A stretch of DNA of 64,000 bases from Isoetes taiwanensis. Taxonomy: Eukaryota; Streptophyta; Lycopodiopsida; Isoetales; Isoetaceae. Shown in pieces: positions 32,165 through 44,859 of the stretch. Numbering within the stretch: position 1 is the first letter of the stretch; each line of letters starts with the position of its first letter. The notes below the pieces were generated by a model. The model was not told the origin of the DNA, ran no database searches, and saw only the letters and a list, made by a program, of their open reading frames with translations. The DNA lies in contig JAJEKV010000073.1 of NCBI GenBank assembly GCA_021234155.1, forward strand, positions 902,001 through 966,000, written 5' to 3'. Made by a program: the position numbers and the translations under genes.

Positions 32165-35100
32165 AGATCTGACTATGGCTAAGGTATTCAGGTACTCTGC
32201 GCGTCCGAAAGGGCTGAATGAAAGCTTCGTCCTGCCATAACTACCTATTACACTGTTCTGACGATGTAGCATGGCTGCATTAATTGCTTTTGCTTGGCAT
32301 TTGAAATGCTAGCATGGATCAGGTGCTTTCTTTCTTCAGATTAGATAAGACACCTGCAACAATGCAACATCAATTTTTCTTCATTTTTTTCGCTCACATG
32401 TTTACCTTAATTATGGCCTCCAGATTTTTTGCCACGTATATATTGCCGCGTGCTGCCACCTCATGTTCGTTTTGGCTCTTTAACATCTCGTATTGCTAGC
32501 TAAATTATGTAAATAAGCTATTACATACTGGCATAAACATCTGTTTTGTGGTACTGCCTAAGATAGAAATTCAATTTGTTCCTTCAAATCCTTCAATCTG
32601 CGGCCAATCTACAGCAAAATTTTTAGGCTCAATCTGTGGCCAGACAGAAGAGCTCAAATTCTCCAATTTTGAGCTTGAAGTTAATGCGGATAGTAGAAAT
32701 GGAGGTCAAACCCTTACGCTCAAAAAGATTGTGAGAAACTAACAGGATAAAATGAAGAAAATTGGAAAAGTAAAGGTTGCCCTTTGTGGTAGATGTGCAG
32801 CACAAGTTCGTACGAGTCCGTATTGCAGGCATATTTAAGACAATGCGAGATTCAATGTCTGTGTTGGAGGATTCGGTGTAGGACATTGCCAGATTTGGTG
32901 CCATGGTTTGGTGTAGGACATTGCCAGATTTGGTGCCATGGTTTGGTTGAAGAGCACAACTGTATTTTTTGTACAATATATTTGTATGTGTATTAATAAA
33001 GTCAGTGGTTTCCTTAAAAACACAAATACATAAGGACCACTTACACAATTGTCGTATCACTAAGATTTACTCTATTGTCTCTTTAACATTTCTTCTTCTA
33101 TTGTCTCTACATGCCTTTAATGTAACTTGTGTGGTGGTAGTCATAGTATCATTTATTAATGCCGTAAATCAATGTCCATATTACAAATCGAGAACATTTA
33201 GGTACTTCTAATATTGGTAGGTGATTTCTTAGTGTGGTTTTTTTTTGTTCACCCTATTTCTAGGTTGCAACATGTATGAACAAAGTTGCTGGAGACATAC
33301 ATATCTAAAAGAAAGACTGTGGTACTTCAATAAAAAAAGATTTTTATGGAAAATCATTATGGACATTAATAGTGGATCTACTCGTACAACTTAGGAACCA
33401 AAGAAATGTTCACGGCGGCTTGCTACGTTGGCTGCTCCTCCTTCTTTGTTTGATGGCCTGTGGCTTCAAATCCAGCTCCTCCAGAATCCATCCCCATACC
33501 CGCTCTGGATTTTGAGCAAGGCCCGATGTGTGGAAGCCCAGAGTTAATCGTTTCTATTCTTAGATGAGCTCTGTTCTTGATTTGATTCCGGTCTAGAGGC
33601 TATTGGACTAGGAACTGGAAAAGCGGGTTTGGCCCATGTGGGAGCAGAACCCAGCAACACCATAGCCTTCCTACGCTTGGGAGCTCTGTGTTTGCAAAGG
33701 GCATGTGTTTGCAAATAGCTCTGTGTTTGGGAGCTTCGTGTGGCAAAGAATAGTGCCTGTATGTCAAGGTGTCGTGATGTTTATGCTTAAAGCTTAAAAT
33801 TACTAAAGCTTTCTACTCGTCCTACACCACCCACAAAGGGCTTTGGGAGCTAGAAAAAAAATGGTAAGAATTCTTCTTCCCTGGTCAGAATCGGACAATT
33901 GCTTAGCATAGGCCCTGACCCGGGCAATGCTTAGGCTGCAGATGTAGCCATGGCCACTCCATCACTCCATGCGTGGCCGTCCTGTGCAACCCCAGACCCT
34001 TCGCTGGAACTAGGCGTGCTCTAAATCTTCCGTGGAAGCAAATCGCTGGCTGCTAATGTTCAAGCAAACTTTGAGGACCTGTGCACTGTGATTTACGGCA
34101 GAAGCCCTGCAGATGCTCCTGCAAAATATGATGCAGAAGGAGTGGGTTCTAATTTACTGCAGGATTTGCAAGTCATGGATGAATTTTTGCATTCCAGCAA
34201 CATTATCTGGGCTGAGAAGAGCCCATAGCTTGACATGTACATTATTTTCGGTTTTCCTAATTCAGAAATGAAAAATTCTTTACTTCCACAAGTGTGTTCT
34301 TCCTCTGCAAGCAATCCTTGAATTTCTTCATCGGCAATAAGCTAGATCTCATCTGGGAAGGCTCCTCACCCTCCTCCTCTGCCCCTATGTTCCTTCGATA
34401 TATATTGTGCTACAAAGATTCAGCAATTCAATTCTGTGCACAGCCAACAGAATTGAATTTTGTTCTTCTATAAACAAAGTTCCGTGAGTATTTGTTTTAT
34501 TCCGACCAATTCATGTTTCAATCCTGCTATCTTTAATTCGAACAAAGTGTGTTTCTTCGGTTGAATTAGTCTTGATGTTGCAAGTTAGGCCATTTGTTAG
34601 GGGCTAGGAAAGAAAAACATTCGCGACGGCCTTGGCCGCCGCGATAAGTTTCTTGTACGTATAATGCTAATGGTGGAGCCTGGACTTTGGTATTTCTGAG
34701 AGAAGCGAGGAGTCGAATATGGAAAGCTGAAGCCGATTATCTGACACAGATGTCGATCTTCTGCCTGCATATTGGCGTCTGGGCGAGGGGGTCGGCATCG
34801 CATAGATTTATAAGGGGGCGTCCAGTTCCAGGTAAGTGATATTTGAAAGTCTTGCTAGAAAGTCTAGAGACGATTGAGAGGTCATAGATTGAGCTCGATC
34901 CTGCTCTGTTCTTTCAAGTTGTGCTGCTGGAGACAGTTCTCATGATTCAAAGGTAAGAGAGGGCCGGTGCCGTATCCAGGTAAGGCAGAGGTTGCCGAGG
35001 TTTAGCACAATGCCATATCTGGGTATAGGCCACATTCTTTCAAATGGATATACAGGTTAGAGCCAAATGGACATGTACACTTGTGTGGCCTTGTAAGAAT

Positions 35101-35618
35101 GGGTTTGATAGGCTGCTCCTGTGTTTCTGACCATGGTAAATTTAAATGTGGGAAGAGAGTGCCATAACGCAGTTCAATGGCAGTGTTCCCATATATAGCT
35201 CATTGTGCTGCTCTGTTCTACGATAGCTGTGTATGTTATTTCACATGGAGGTAAGGGCATATTGCAATGTTCAGGAATGAGAGTGCAGTGTTCACAAATT
35301 CGGGATGTCCTTGTGTGTTTTATAATGCCTGCTAGACAGTCATATGATGGTGAAATTGCTTCTCTTATTTGCAGGGTTGTGGCTTTATGGGCATGCACTA
35401 TGTAAACTGTGGATACTTATGTTACTAAGCAAAAATAGTTCATACAAATTTGTAATAGAGGAAAAACATGCTTGGGTGAGCAGCTTATTAGATGTTTTAG
35501 GCATTTAGATGTTTGAATGAAAATTGATGCCCAATGATATGGGCCTCACTTCGATGTACTTGGCATTGCTTTATGTTATTGTATCTATTTTTCTTAGTTG
35601 CATGGTTGTTCATGGTAA
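32165..35618. other. Intergenic, no gene recognised
   Basis: AT-rich sequence with no coding region I can support. It contains a perfect 35-bp tandem duplication (32,875-32,944) and a stretch near 34,203-34,268 repeated from about 30.8 kb. The short open frames show no family features. Confidence 0.5.
32875..32944 (+). repeat. 35-bp tandem duplication
   Basis: Two adjacent perfect units begin GGTGTAGGACATTGCCAGAT and end GCCATGGTTT. Confidence 0.95.
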
Positions 35619-35970
35619 GGGTGTGTTTATGCTTGATATGTGCCATTTTCCGCCCGTCAAGCAGTTTTTTAGCACTTTATTTTCGTTTTTTTTACACGAG
35701 CAGTCCGTGACGGGCAGCAACCTGACGAGCCGTCAGCCATAAAGTTGAAGGGCAGTGACGGCCGGAGAAGGCCACCAGTCAGGAAAGTTTTTGGGCGCGA
35801 ACTTTCTGCAGCAGTGCTGAATCCATGATGAATCAGTGATTAATTCTCCTCGGGCTGCTGAAATTAATGATTTCCGGAATCGTCCGACCCATCAGTGCAG
35901 TATCTTCAATGAATTCATGTTTTGAGTTTACAAAACTCTGTTTTTTGATCTGAATTCCGCAGCTTGAAGC

Positions 35971-38220
35971 ATGGCGACCAAAACCAATTCCGGCGAGGTA
36001 ACAAGCTCCCCCTTGCATTTCTAAATTTTTTTTAAGGGACCAAACTAAGAACTCGGTTTTGCAGGAGTTACTTTTTGCAAGAACACCCATTGAGTTTGCA
36101 AAGAATCGGAAACTTTCGATGGAGGGAAAGAATCCAAGAAGTATCAAATGGGCAGATGTTCCAAGTGCTGATTTTTTGCAGGTCTGGGAAAAACCTATGC
36201 CCAAAACTGGCAAGATACACATCAAGTTAATCAAGCCCCAGTTCAAGACAGCACTCTCTGATTTGATAGAGAGAGTTTATCAGAAACCGCTTCCAAATAA
36301 TGAATTGAGAACCCTTTTTGCAAGGGCTTTTGCCTGGTCACATACTGCAAAGGCATTGCAGAATCCTGACGAGTTTAAGGTTAATTGGGCAAGTCTTGCA
36401 GCAGATGCTTACAGGATTGGCCAAGCTCAGCTGAACAAAGAACATGTGAATGCTTTCGAGAAGAACACCACTGCACTGCTGAATCACATCAGGTCACTTT
36501 CCCATATGTATGAGGACAGCAAGAAGGAATTGGTGCAGAAACAGGCCGACCTGTTGAGAATGGAAGGTTCCATCAGCAACTCCAATGCAAACTTCAAGGA
36601 TCTAGAAGACGAGATAAAGGAGAAGAGGCAGATGTGGATGGATTTGCAGCTGTTCAATCCTCATGAGGAAGATGGAATACAAACGTTGCAAAGGGATGAG
36701 CAAGCTCTCCAAGCTTTTCTAGACAAGCAGATGTCGAAGGTGAACACTTCAGGTTTGCAGCAACTAAAGAAAGAAATTTCTATTCTCAATTCTGATATTG
36801 AAAATTATGAAACTAACATGAAGTTCTGGCATGCCAAGTGCAAGCATGTGGCTCACTTGCATCAAAATGAGAAATCCAAGAAGAATCTCCCAAAACTGGG
36901 AATGGGAACTTATAATTTCCCAATGTCCATAGGGGCAACCACATGTGAGGGCTGTGGCCTTCTGTTTTCAGAGGAATATGAATTGCATGTTAAGCTTAAT
37001 TCATGTGGTCATATTTACCATGTAATATGTTTCAGTGTTGTGCTGGAAGGCATGCATTGCATTGCATCTGGCTGTGATGTTGAGGTTCCTCCAAGTATTC
37101 TTGATGAACTTGGTTTCAAGGAACTCAAGCCACCAGGTTCAGATGAAGAAGAATCAAGTGAAGAAACATAAACAGAAGAAGTAGAAAAAACCAGCAGAAG
37201 GAAAAAACCAACAGAAGAAGTAGAAAAAACCAGCAAGACTAGAAAAAAGCAGAAGGAGGTGACACCCAAGAAGAGATTCAGAGAAGAAACTAGCTCGAGC
37301 ACCTCTATGTATAATGATCCACCAAGTTCAGATTTTCAGCCTGTCAGAGTGGCAAAGAAAAGAATAACAAGGAGTGCCACTAAGTCATGTGGTCAAAAAC
37401 CCATAGATCTAGGTACTTATTCAGTATTTTCTCAAGTTAGTTAAAGCTTGCTTGAAGTTTGTTTATTCCTTGCAGATCCAATTGATGTGGACAAGGTTAG
37501 TCCAATGAAGTTTTCTCACTTAGCTCGTGAAGATAGTCCTCAGATAGGCAGTAAAGCAGCAGGTAAAAAAATTAACAATTACAGGTATTTGAGTACAATT
37601 ACTTAAGATTTTTTTTGCTGCAGATTTTTTTGCTGCAGATGGTGTTGTAGATGAACTTGTCCAGCACTATTTTGCAGTGCATGATTTGTCTCCAAAAATG
37701 AAAGGTAAGCAACATTTCAACATATGTATCATTTACTCATGTGCATTTGACTCACATCAGCTTTTTAAATGCAGAAAAAATTTCAAAAGTGGTTGGACAG
37801 GATGGTGCTGTGGAAACTGATGCTTCAAAGGAGGGCTTATCTGAAATGCACACTCCAGTTAAAAAAGATAAGCACTTTTTCAGCACATGTGTTCAATAGT
37901 TTTATTTCAGACTGACCTAACTTGTATTATGCAGATCCTCCAGTTCCAGTTGCAGTTGTTCAGCAAATGCCAATTACCTTGAGCACTTGTAAGTGTTATC
38001 TTGCAAATTTGGTTTGCACAAATAAATTTCTTAACATTAACTTGTTTTGTTTGCAGGTCGAGAGTTGAGCACAGTGGTGATCTCACCAGCACGTGAGATA
38101 TTCTCTCCAGCACAGAGGAAAGTGTTGGAGTCTCCACAAAGCCCAGACAGCCCCATGGAAGATGATGTTACCATGGAGAAGTGGTTGGAGAAGAAGATGC
38201 ATAAGAAGTTGCAGCTGTAA
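35971..38220 (+). CDS. Transposon accessory protein, coiled coil plus RING-like finger, 7 exons
   Basis: Exons by splice sites and phase: 35,971-35,997; 36,065-37,412; 37,476-37,562; 37,624-37,704; 37,775-37,867; 37,935-37,988; 38,057-38,220. They sum to 1,854 bases (618 codons) in one frame. The N-terminus (MATKTNSGE, then ELLFARTPIEFAKNRKLSME) leads to a long coiled coil (about residues 145-280) and a zinc finger at about 303-346 with spacing C-x2-C...C-x-H-x2-H-x2-C...C-x4-C, like RING-H2. An acidic/basic tail follows. Odd points: an in-frame TAA at 37,169 and an AT instead of GT donor at 37,868. The role is unknown; a ubiquitin-ligase-like or assembly partner of the transposase is inference. 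Confidence 0.75.
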
Positions 38221-38427
38221 TCCTCATGTTGGCAATACTGCTTTAATCTCCATGTTGACAATACTGCTTTTTTATGTTGACAATACTGCTTTTACTGCAC
38301 CAATTTTTCCCTTAGGTGCAGTAAGTTTTTGAAATATTTTGTGTAACACTTGTATGAAATGACAGAGTTTCTCTTGAATCAAATGATATGTTTGCTTGAT
38401 ATTTTGCACTTTTGTTATGAATATCTT

Positions 38428-38750
38428 GGGTAAAAGCATGTTAGGGTGTCCCTTAAAAAGTATTATTTAGTGACCAAAAAGGTACCTAAAAAGGTAGCCA
38501 GGACTGGGTACTGGGTACCTGTATAATATCTCAATATAAGGTATGTTTTAGAACTTTTATATATATATATTGGTCTCCGATAGCATTATCTTTATCTTAA
38601 CTTTGAATATTACCATGTCCTTGACTTTTATTTTGGATTTTTGTATTAGTTTTAATGAAAAGAAAAATGAGAAAGTACCCAGTTCTAAAGTACCTAGTGT
38701 ATGTACTTTTGCAGGTTCCAAAAGTGGTACACCCTAACATGCTTTTACCC
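38428..38750. mobile_element. MITE with 22-bp TIRs and TCTT duplication
   Basis: The ends GGGTAAAAGCATGTTAGGGT and ACCCTAACATGCTTTTACCC are perfect inverted repeats (22 bp in full), flanked by TCTT on each side (38,424-38,427 and 38,751-38,754). 323 bp, non-coding. It landed between the two convergent genes of the larger transposon. Both elements start GGGT and make a 4-bp duplication, which could mean related transposases. Confidence 0.88.
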
Positions 38751-38779
38751 TCTTATGTATGAAAGTTAGAAGTATAAGT

Positions 38780-38990
38780 CATACAAATTTCAATGCAAAC
38801 ACATTTCAAATTCATTTTCAATTCACACACAAATCAAAGACATTTCCAATTCAATTGACAATCAAATTCAATTCAAACTAAATTCAAACACAATTCCAAT
38901 TCATTACAATGAATTGGTTAGAATTTCATTACAAATCAATGACCATACAATACAATGGTTAAAATTTCAATACAATGGTTTGTAACAATG
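38780..38990 (+). repeat. Degenerate CAATTCAAA repeat
   Basis: Imperfect repeats of CAATTCAAA/CAAATTCA and then ACAATGGTT units lie in the space between the convergent genes. Confidence 0.7.
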
Positions 38991-39129
38991 GTTACAATCA
39001 TAGAATGGTATACAATGTACAATTTAAAAGAATTAGGATGTTCTCTTCTTTTTCCCCGAGTTTCCTGTTCTTTTTGTTAAATTCAGCTCACTTGATGCAG
39101 GTTCATCGAGTTTTGAGCTATCAATGCCT

Positions 39130-42100
39130 TTATTTTTGTGGCAAGCTGTCCAATATTTGGTTATGTGTATCTTCTGGCAGATCAAAACAGTTACCACTAA
39201 TCTTGGTCAACTCAAAACAAAGAGAAGTAACCAAATGACTATAAACATTACACTCTGGTTCATTTACCAGTAACTCATATCTGCTGCCCCCTAAGAACTT
39301 GTAGAATAAACCAGTGACAACTACCTCATTTCTGGCAAACTTTTGGCCCCATGGATCTTTGAATGCCTTCTCCACCACATGTTTCACCTTTGTGCACTTC
39401 AGCACATAGAAGTACACATTCTCCTTGTTGTCGGCTCGCAACTTCTGGAAAAATTATCTCCAAACCGCAAGAATATCGGACTTCCATTGAGGATCACCTT
39501 CAAAAACAGGGCCATCCACAACATCTTCCACATAATCAAGACTGGTCTTAGCTCGAGTATTGCCATGTGCCTATTCTACCTTTGTTAGGGCACTTGGCAT
39601 GTTTGCCTAACCAACAATTATGGCGAAACAAGCGTAGTCCATATGAGCAACTTGTGTAGGATCGTAGCTTGAATTGGCCTGATGGAATGGAACTTGCTTG
39701 AACCAGAAAGTGTAGCACAATCATACCTTTCTGACCTATCAACCTCGTCTACTCCAATTTCCCAGAAAAACCTGTTTAGGAAAGAGTTAACCTGTTTAGC
39801 ACACACTAACAGTTTTCAGCATACCTGAACCTGTCTTTGCCCTCGATTGTGGAGTTGTCCCTGAAATGCTTGACCAGAAAAACTACTGCATCATGTGCAT
39901 TTCTGAGTGGTACTGATCCTCTTTTCAACATCTCATGTGTAAGAGCTCGTTTAATGACAGCTCCAGCACCATCATGTTCACCTGTTCTATTATTAGTCAA
40001 AAAAAAAAAAAAAAAAAAAACAAATTAAAACTATAAATCCATTGACAAAGAATGTAGTTACCTTTGCCATGATAGGAGGCAAAGTAATTCCAATTTATTG
40101 GAATGCCATTGGTATGGTAGTTCCTACCAAGGAAATAAAAGTTCCTTGCTCCTTTGAACTGAGATGAGCAACCATCAGACCACATGATGTGTTTGTTATA
40201 CTTTACTGCCCTGTTTGTCAGAAATACATGATGCTTGTTCAAACAATACTGCACAAACAAGGTATCATGGTCCCTGTCATCTGATATGTAGAAATGAGTC
40301 TCTTTTATAATTCTTCTCTCATTTTCATCCAAACTTGGATCATCTGACAATGTTGCATGTCTGTATGTAATATGCACTAAAATTGTGCATTGATCATTCT
40401 TCCAGTGTAGACTCGTATCTCTTCTTTGAATCTTAAAAGTATAATTCTCAAAGAAAATCTATGACAGAAACTATGGTGTCCTTTGAAAATGTTGCCAAAC
40501 ACTCCCTGAATTGTTTGGCCTGCCATCTTCCTTCATAATTATGTGGTATAAACTCTTTTAAGACACTCTTGGCTTCCTGGATAATCTCTACAGCAGTTGT
40601 GCATTTGTAAACCAGTTTGGTAACTGGTTTAGTAGAAATCTTGTACCCTCCCTTGCCATCGTGCAATGGGTTCTCCAATGGGTTCAAGTACCGCAATGGT
40701 AATGACAGATCAATGTGATATAACTTGGAATAAAATAAAGCTGAATTCTAACCTTGTCATAGGTCTTCCATTCAATGTTGTGTCCACGGAATGTATTTCA
40801 ATTCATTTGGGCGGGTTGGTAACTTAAGGTGTCCACAATTCTTGCACTTGAGAGTCAAATAGTCATGTGCATGCCACTCCTCTATTTCATCATCCCTTGG
40901 ACAAACCAGTGATTTCCAAAGCTCACTGGTAGAAGAGTATGTACATTTATTTGCCATGCAAGTTGGCCCAGGGCCACAAACCACACAAGTGCACTTGCAG
41001 CTAGCTCCATGTAATTTCTCATCATGCCTAACCTTATTTATTGCTTGCTTAATGAAATCTGTTTTCATGTGATACACACAACAACAAGTTTCTCTATCCC
41101 TGACCTTCCTTACATATGGTGGTTTCAGAGCATGAAACATCGAAAAAGACAAGTCAAACTTGGGATATTCAGCAGTAAAACGTTTATAGAAAGTAACCTG
41201 CAAGTGCAAATTCACAAGTTATAAAAAGAATTTAAAAGGCCAACAAATAATCAATATATAGAAACACTTACTTGAGTTTCCTCTAGAAAATGCAAGGGAT
41301 GCATTATGTTCACTCCTTTGCCTAGTCTGATCTTCACCACATGTTTTTTGCAAGGTGATACTCTGGTGTTATTCCTCCAAAAGTCAACCACAAGTTTCCT
41401 CTGATCATAAGAAAGCTTGTCACTTCGAGTGCTTTTCTTGAACATTGACCATGGTCCTTCCCCATGTTCAGCAGCAAGTCTTCTCTTAACAGCAACAGAG
41501 ACAATTCTTCTATTCAGGTTTAGTTGCTTTGCAAAGGCCCTTCTATTTGTGTCAGCATTGACAGAGTAAGCCATGGCAGCACTTCTTGCTCTCCATGCAT
41601 CTGTATCCTTTGCATATTTGTGGGCTGCAAATGAATCCTTCAAGTTGTCCACTATAGCTTTCATTGTTTTGAATTCTTTGGTGGTTTGAACACCTAGACC
41701 AGGCAACCATTTGGCTGCACCCCTTAGAATATCTTCCCTATCTTTTTCACTAGCATTCCTACAAATATTATTAACAAGTTTGCCAATATTCTTTGACAAT
41801 CTTTTCTTTTTTTTTTTTTTGTGCTGAAATCACCATTCATCTTGGCTTGTTCATCAGCTGCAGCCTCCCTTTCTCTCTGTCTTTGTCTTTCTTTTCTTCT
41901 TTGTTCAGCTCTCTTCTTCCTAAAAAGAACACCTAAAGAAGCTAACAAAAGTTAATTTGTAAAGGATTCATAAAAAACAACTGGAGATACAACTTGACAT
42001 ACCTTCAATATCCATTGGAGCTTGTGTCTCATTTTGCTGTAATTCACCATCTGAAGTCTCTGCCATAAAATCAGTTTGTGTTTCTTCATAACAAAAATCA

Positions 42101-42414
42101 CCACCAATTTCTGGAAAGATAAATCAAGAACTAAGGATAGTCATGAAGTTTCTTTTTACACAAACAAACAACAATATAATAAATCCTGAATTACCTGGAT
42201 CCTCTACATCTGCATTTGTGTCATTCAGCACAACTTCAGCATGTGCTTCTTCACAGAAACATCCACCACCTTAGGTGAAGTTTTTACATTCAATATCATT
42301 TCAAAATTCACTAGTTATTACAGCACTAAACAAGCACTAACAACATACCTTCATATCTGTTTTCATGTAGAATATCCTCTGTTCTTGTTTCATCTTGGAC
42401 AGCAGCAGGTTCGT
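39130..42414 (-). pseudogene. DDE-type transposase, intron-rich (copy 1)
   Basis: Minus-strand exons 42,414-42,349, 42,269-42,195 and about 42,112-42,002 (all acidic) splice in phase to GVLFRKKRAEQRRKER, a basic region. A helical domain follows (WLPGLGVQTTKEFK ... GEGPWSMFKKSTRSDKLSYD), then zinc-binding segments (CKCTCVVCGPGPTC, LKCKNCGH). The RNase H-like core has HFYISDDRDHDTLFVQ, HIMWSDGCSSQFKGARNFYF, NWNYFASYHGKG and EHDGAGAVIKRALT, giving candidate D, D and E/D residues. An 80-bp intron (39,982-40,061) splits the third motif. The C-terminus (YFYVLKCTKVKHVVEKAF) is BAH-like. A frame break in the A16 run at about 41,805 and other shifts make this copy likely dead. The first exon is not resolved. 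Confidence 0.82.
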
Positions 42415-42933
42415 CTAAGGCACAACAGTTAAAAATTAAGTGTCCCCGCTATCAAGATCAAACAGCAAGTAAGCTTATGGCATACCTCTACCGGGGAATC
42501 ATCTTGTCATCAAAATTCTTGCTGAAACTAAGGCAGCACTCCATAAATCTTTCGGATTGCTGCTGAAATTGTTGTAAGCCTGATAGAATTGTGCCAGGAT
42601 CAAATTGCACTCAGTTCTTGGCCAAAGAAGACAGGAAGGCGGAATTCTAGTCCATAGTGGACAGATGAATGAATTGCAAAAAATTTTGCAAGAACAATGA
42701 CACAACACCGCCATTTCCTATTTCGAATTCCAAAATTCAGCTCCGGCGCCTAAACGATCCAAGAAAAGAATCTCCCTCCCGCTCAGGAATTTTGCATGAC
42801 GGCCGAATGAAGGGCGAAAATTCCGTGACGGTCGAGGACGAGCGTGACGTCTGTTAATGAAGTTCGAAAAGCAGTTTTTCAGCATGGGTGTCGCCCACAT
42901 GCTTTTTTGCATATGTCAAGCAAAAACACACCC

Positions 42934-44288
42934 GTAATCCATTTGCAATGATCAAGCAGATGCAGTCGGATGGGCAGCAGATATTGCGGACAACATGTTC
43001 AGGAGGTGGACAACAAGTTTTTCGGAATGGAAAGGAGGGCTTATCTTTCAGGTTTGATCTCAAAACTTATGGTGCTGCCTAGTCTGGCAGGGGGTCCAAA
43101 TCCCCTTAGAAACTATGCTTTGAGAGGAGTTTGTTTTGACTTACATATTGACTTATTGCAGTGGTTAAAGAATCTTATGGTGAGGTGGAAAATGCCGTTT
43201 GACCCCATCACAAATTTGGTGGATGATATAGAATGCAGGAGAGGGAATATATAAGGGAATATTATGGAAATCAAGGGCTGAAAATGAGCAATAAGGAAAA
43301 ATGAGTGATAAAACATAGAGGTGAAAAGAAGAAGAAAAGCAGTTTTACAACTATAGGAGCAAACCATCGCTGTAAATGTTAGACATGGGCGTGTTATAGC
43401 CAGCCTTAAATGTCAAAAAATCTGCCGTCCACAAAAAACGCCGTGTATTTTTATTTTTTATTTTTTGGCATGGCTATAGCATGTCAAAGACACGGATATA
43501 CCACGGATATGCCCGTGGCTATAACATGAGGGCGTCCGATATATACACAGGAGACCAAATACTCCACGAGAGCACATTCAACACTGACATTGCTTCCCTG
43601 AGTCCTTCCTTTAATCACGTTATAATCGAACTCGGGTCTTACTTGTACTGATGCACGATATTATAACTGATATGATGTACGCGTCAGCGCGGAGGCACAT
43701 CTGACATAGCAGAATTGGAACAGAAGGGAAGTTATTGTAACGTGAAGTTTTGCTTAGGGTAAATTCTGGCGGCTCAGTTTTGCGGCTATGGCACCCCAAA
43801 CTCCGACGATGGCACTCTGTTTTGTCGATGGCGCTCTATCTCGGCAATGACGCTTTGCTCCAGTGTAGGTTCTTGAAGAGGGATCTACGTTCTTGGATGC
43901 TATGGCGCCCCAACTCCGGCAATGGCACTCTGGATCGAGAATGGCGATGATACTCTGGATAGTCGCCCTATTCTGGCGATGACACTCTGGATGTGGTTCT
44001 TGGAGCCAAGGTTGCAAGCCTCTAGCAGCGGTTCTTTTGTATTTTTGCTAGATCTTTGATTGTTTATGTTCCTTTTTTGTTACTTTTTGTTTTTGTTTTT
44101 TGAAATAGGTGCATTTGGCATGAAGCTCTTGCAGACCTTGTCTGTCTATGCTAGATCAGAGATTGCACACAATGTAAGCATCCATTCCAAACATGCACAT
44201 AACTAGTATTTATGGGTCTGCATAAAACATTTAGGCCGAAGTACATACATAGCCCTGTGCTATTTTGCTCCGTTGAACATGCATATTT
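42934..44288. other. Intergenic with degenerate GGCACTCTGG repeats
   Basis: No gene is supported. At 43,750-43,995 there are six to eight imperfect units of the type GGCGATGGCACTCTGG / CAATGACGCTTTGC. The rest is AT-rich. Confidence 0.55.
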
Positions 44289-44777
44289 ATGATCATATGG
44301 AATCAGACCGGACAAATTCGTTCCATGATCTCTGTACTAGCAAATAAACACCATTATGTACATGATTTCTATGTGATGGATAAGCTGCCGGAATCAGACC
44401 ACACACCATTATACTTTGAGCTAACAGGACATGTCTCTACCAAGCATGGTCAAGCAAGCTTTACTCCTAGACTGAAATTAGATTATAGGAAGAGCAGCCA
44501 ATATGCTAGTCATATGAAAGAGTTAATCTCTGGTGTCACTTGGACAGGAGATATTGAAGCAGACACAACGCGGTTCTCTGCACTATTACATGCAGCAGCC
44601 ACGGAGATATTTGGATGCACAAAAAAGAGAAGAACATGTAGCAATGGATGGTGGGACACAGAATGCAGCTTAGCAAGGGGTGCAAAATCGGTACTGGGTA
44701 GAAGAAATCACCGTCCGGACGCCGCTTACAAGTGCTTAAAATCGGCGTGTTTTAAACACAACGTGCGTGATTGATCA
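44289..44777 (+). pseudogene. LINE endonuclease C-terminal fragment (second LINE)
   Basis: The frame contains LPESDHTPLYFELTG, the SDH-x-P motif at the end of LINE endonucleases, followed by the linker with NGWWDTECSLARGAKSVLGR, resembling the W-x-D-x-E-C segment in the LINE at 1.1 kb. It is clearly divergent from that copy. Both sides are truncated; no reverse transcriptase follows, because transposon sequence begins within a few hundred bases. Confidence 0.75.
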
Positions 44778-44859
44778 ATTGACATGTAGGGTGCGCGCCC
44801 GTCAAATGACAGGCTGAGAGAATCATGAGCTTGTTTGGTGCCGGAAACATGAATGCGTG

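Larger units (their letters stand above)
35619..42933. mobile_element. Complete two-gene DDE transposon, TIRs and GTAA duplication
   Basis: The ends are GGGTGTGTTTATGCTTGATA on the left and, on the complementary strand, GGGTGTGTTTTTGCTTGACA on the right (18 of 20 match), flanked by GTAA at 35,615-35,618 and 42,934-42,937. Several TGACG motifs occur just inside both ends (for instance GTGACGG near 35,708 and 42,826). Two intron-rich genes converge: a coiled-coil/RING-like protein (plus strand) and a DDE transposase (minus strand). A smaller MITE sits between them. The 4-bp duplication and GGGT ends do not let me name a superfamily. Confidence 0.88.

Noticed and set aside
37860-37934. AT-AC (U12) intron in the RING-like gene
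   Set aside because: It starts ATAAGC and not ATATCC and ends AG; a G-to-A change in a normal GTAAGC donor is simpler.
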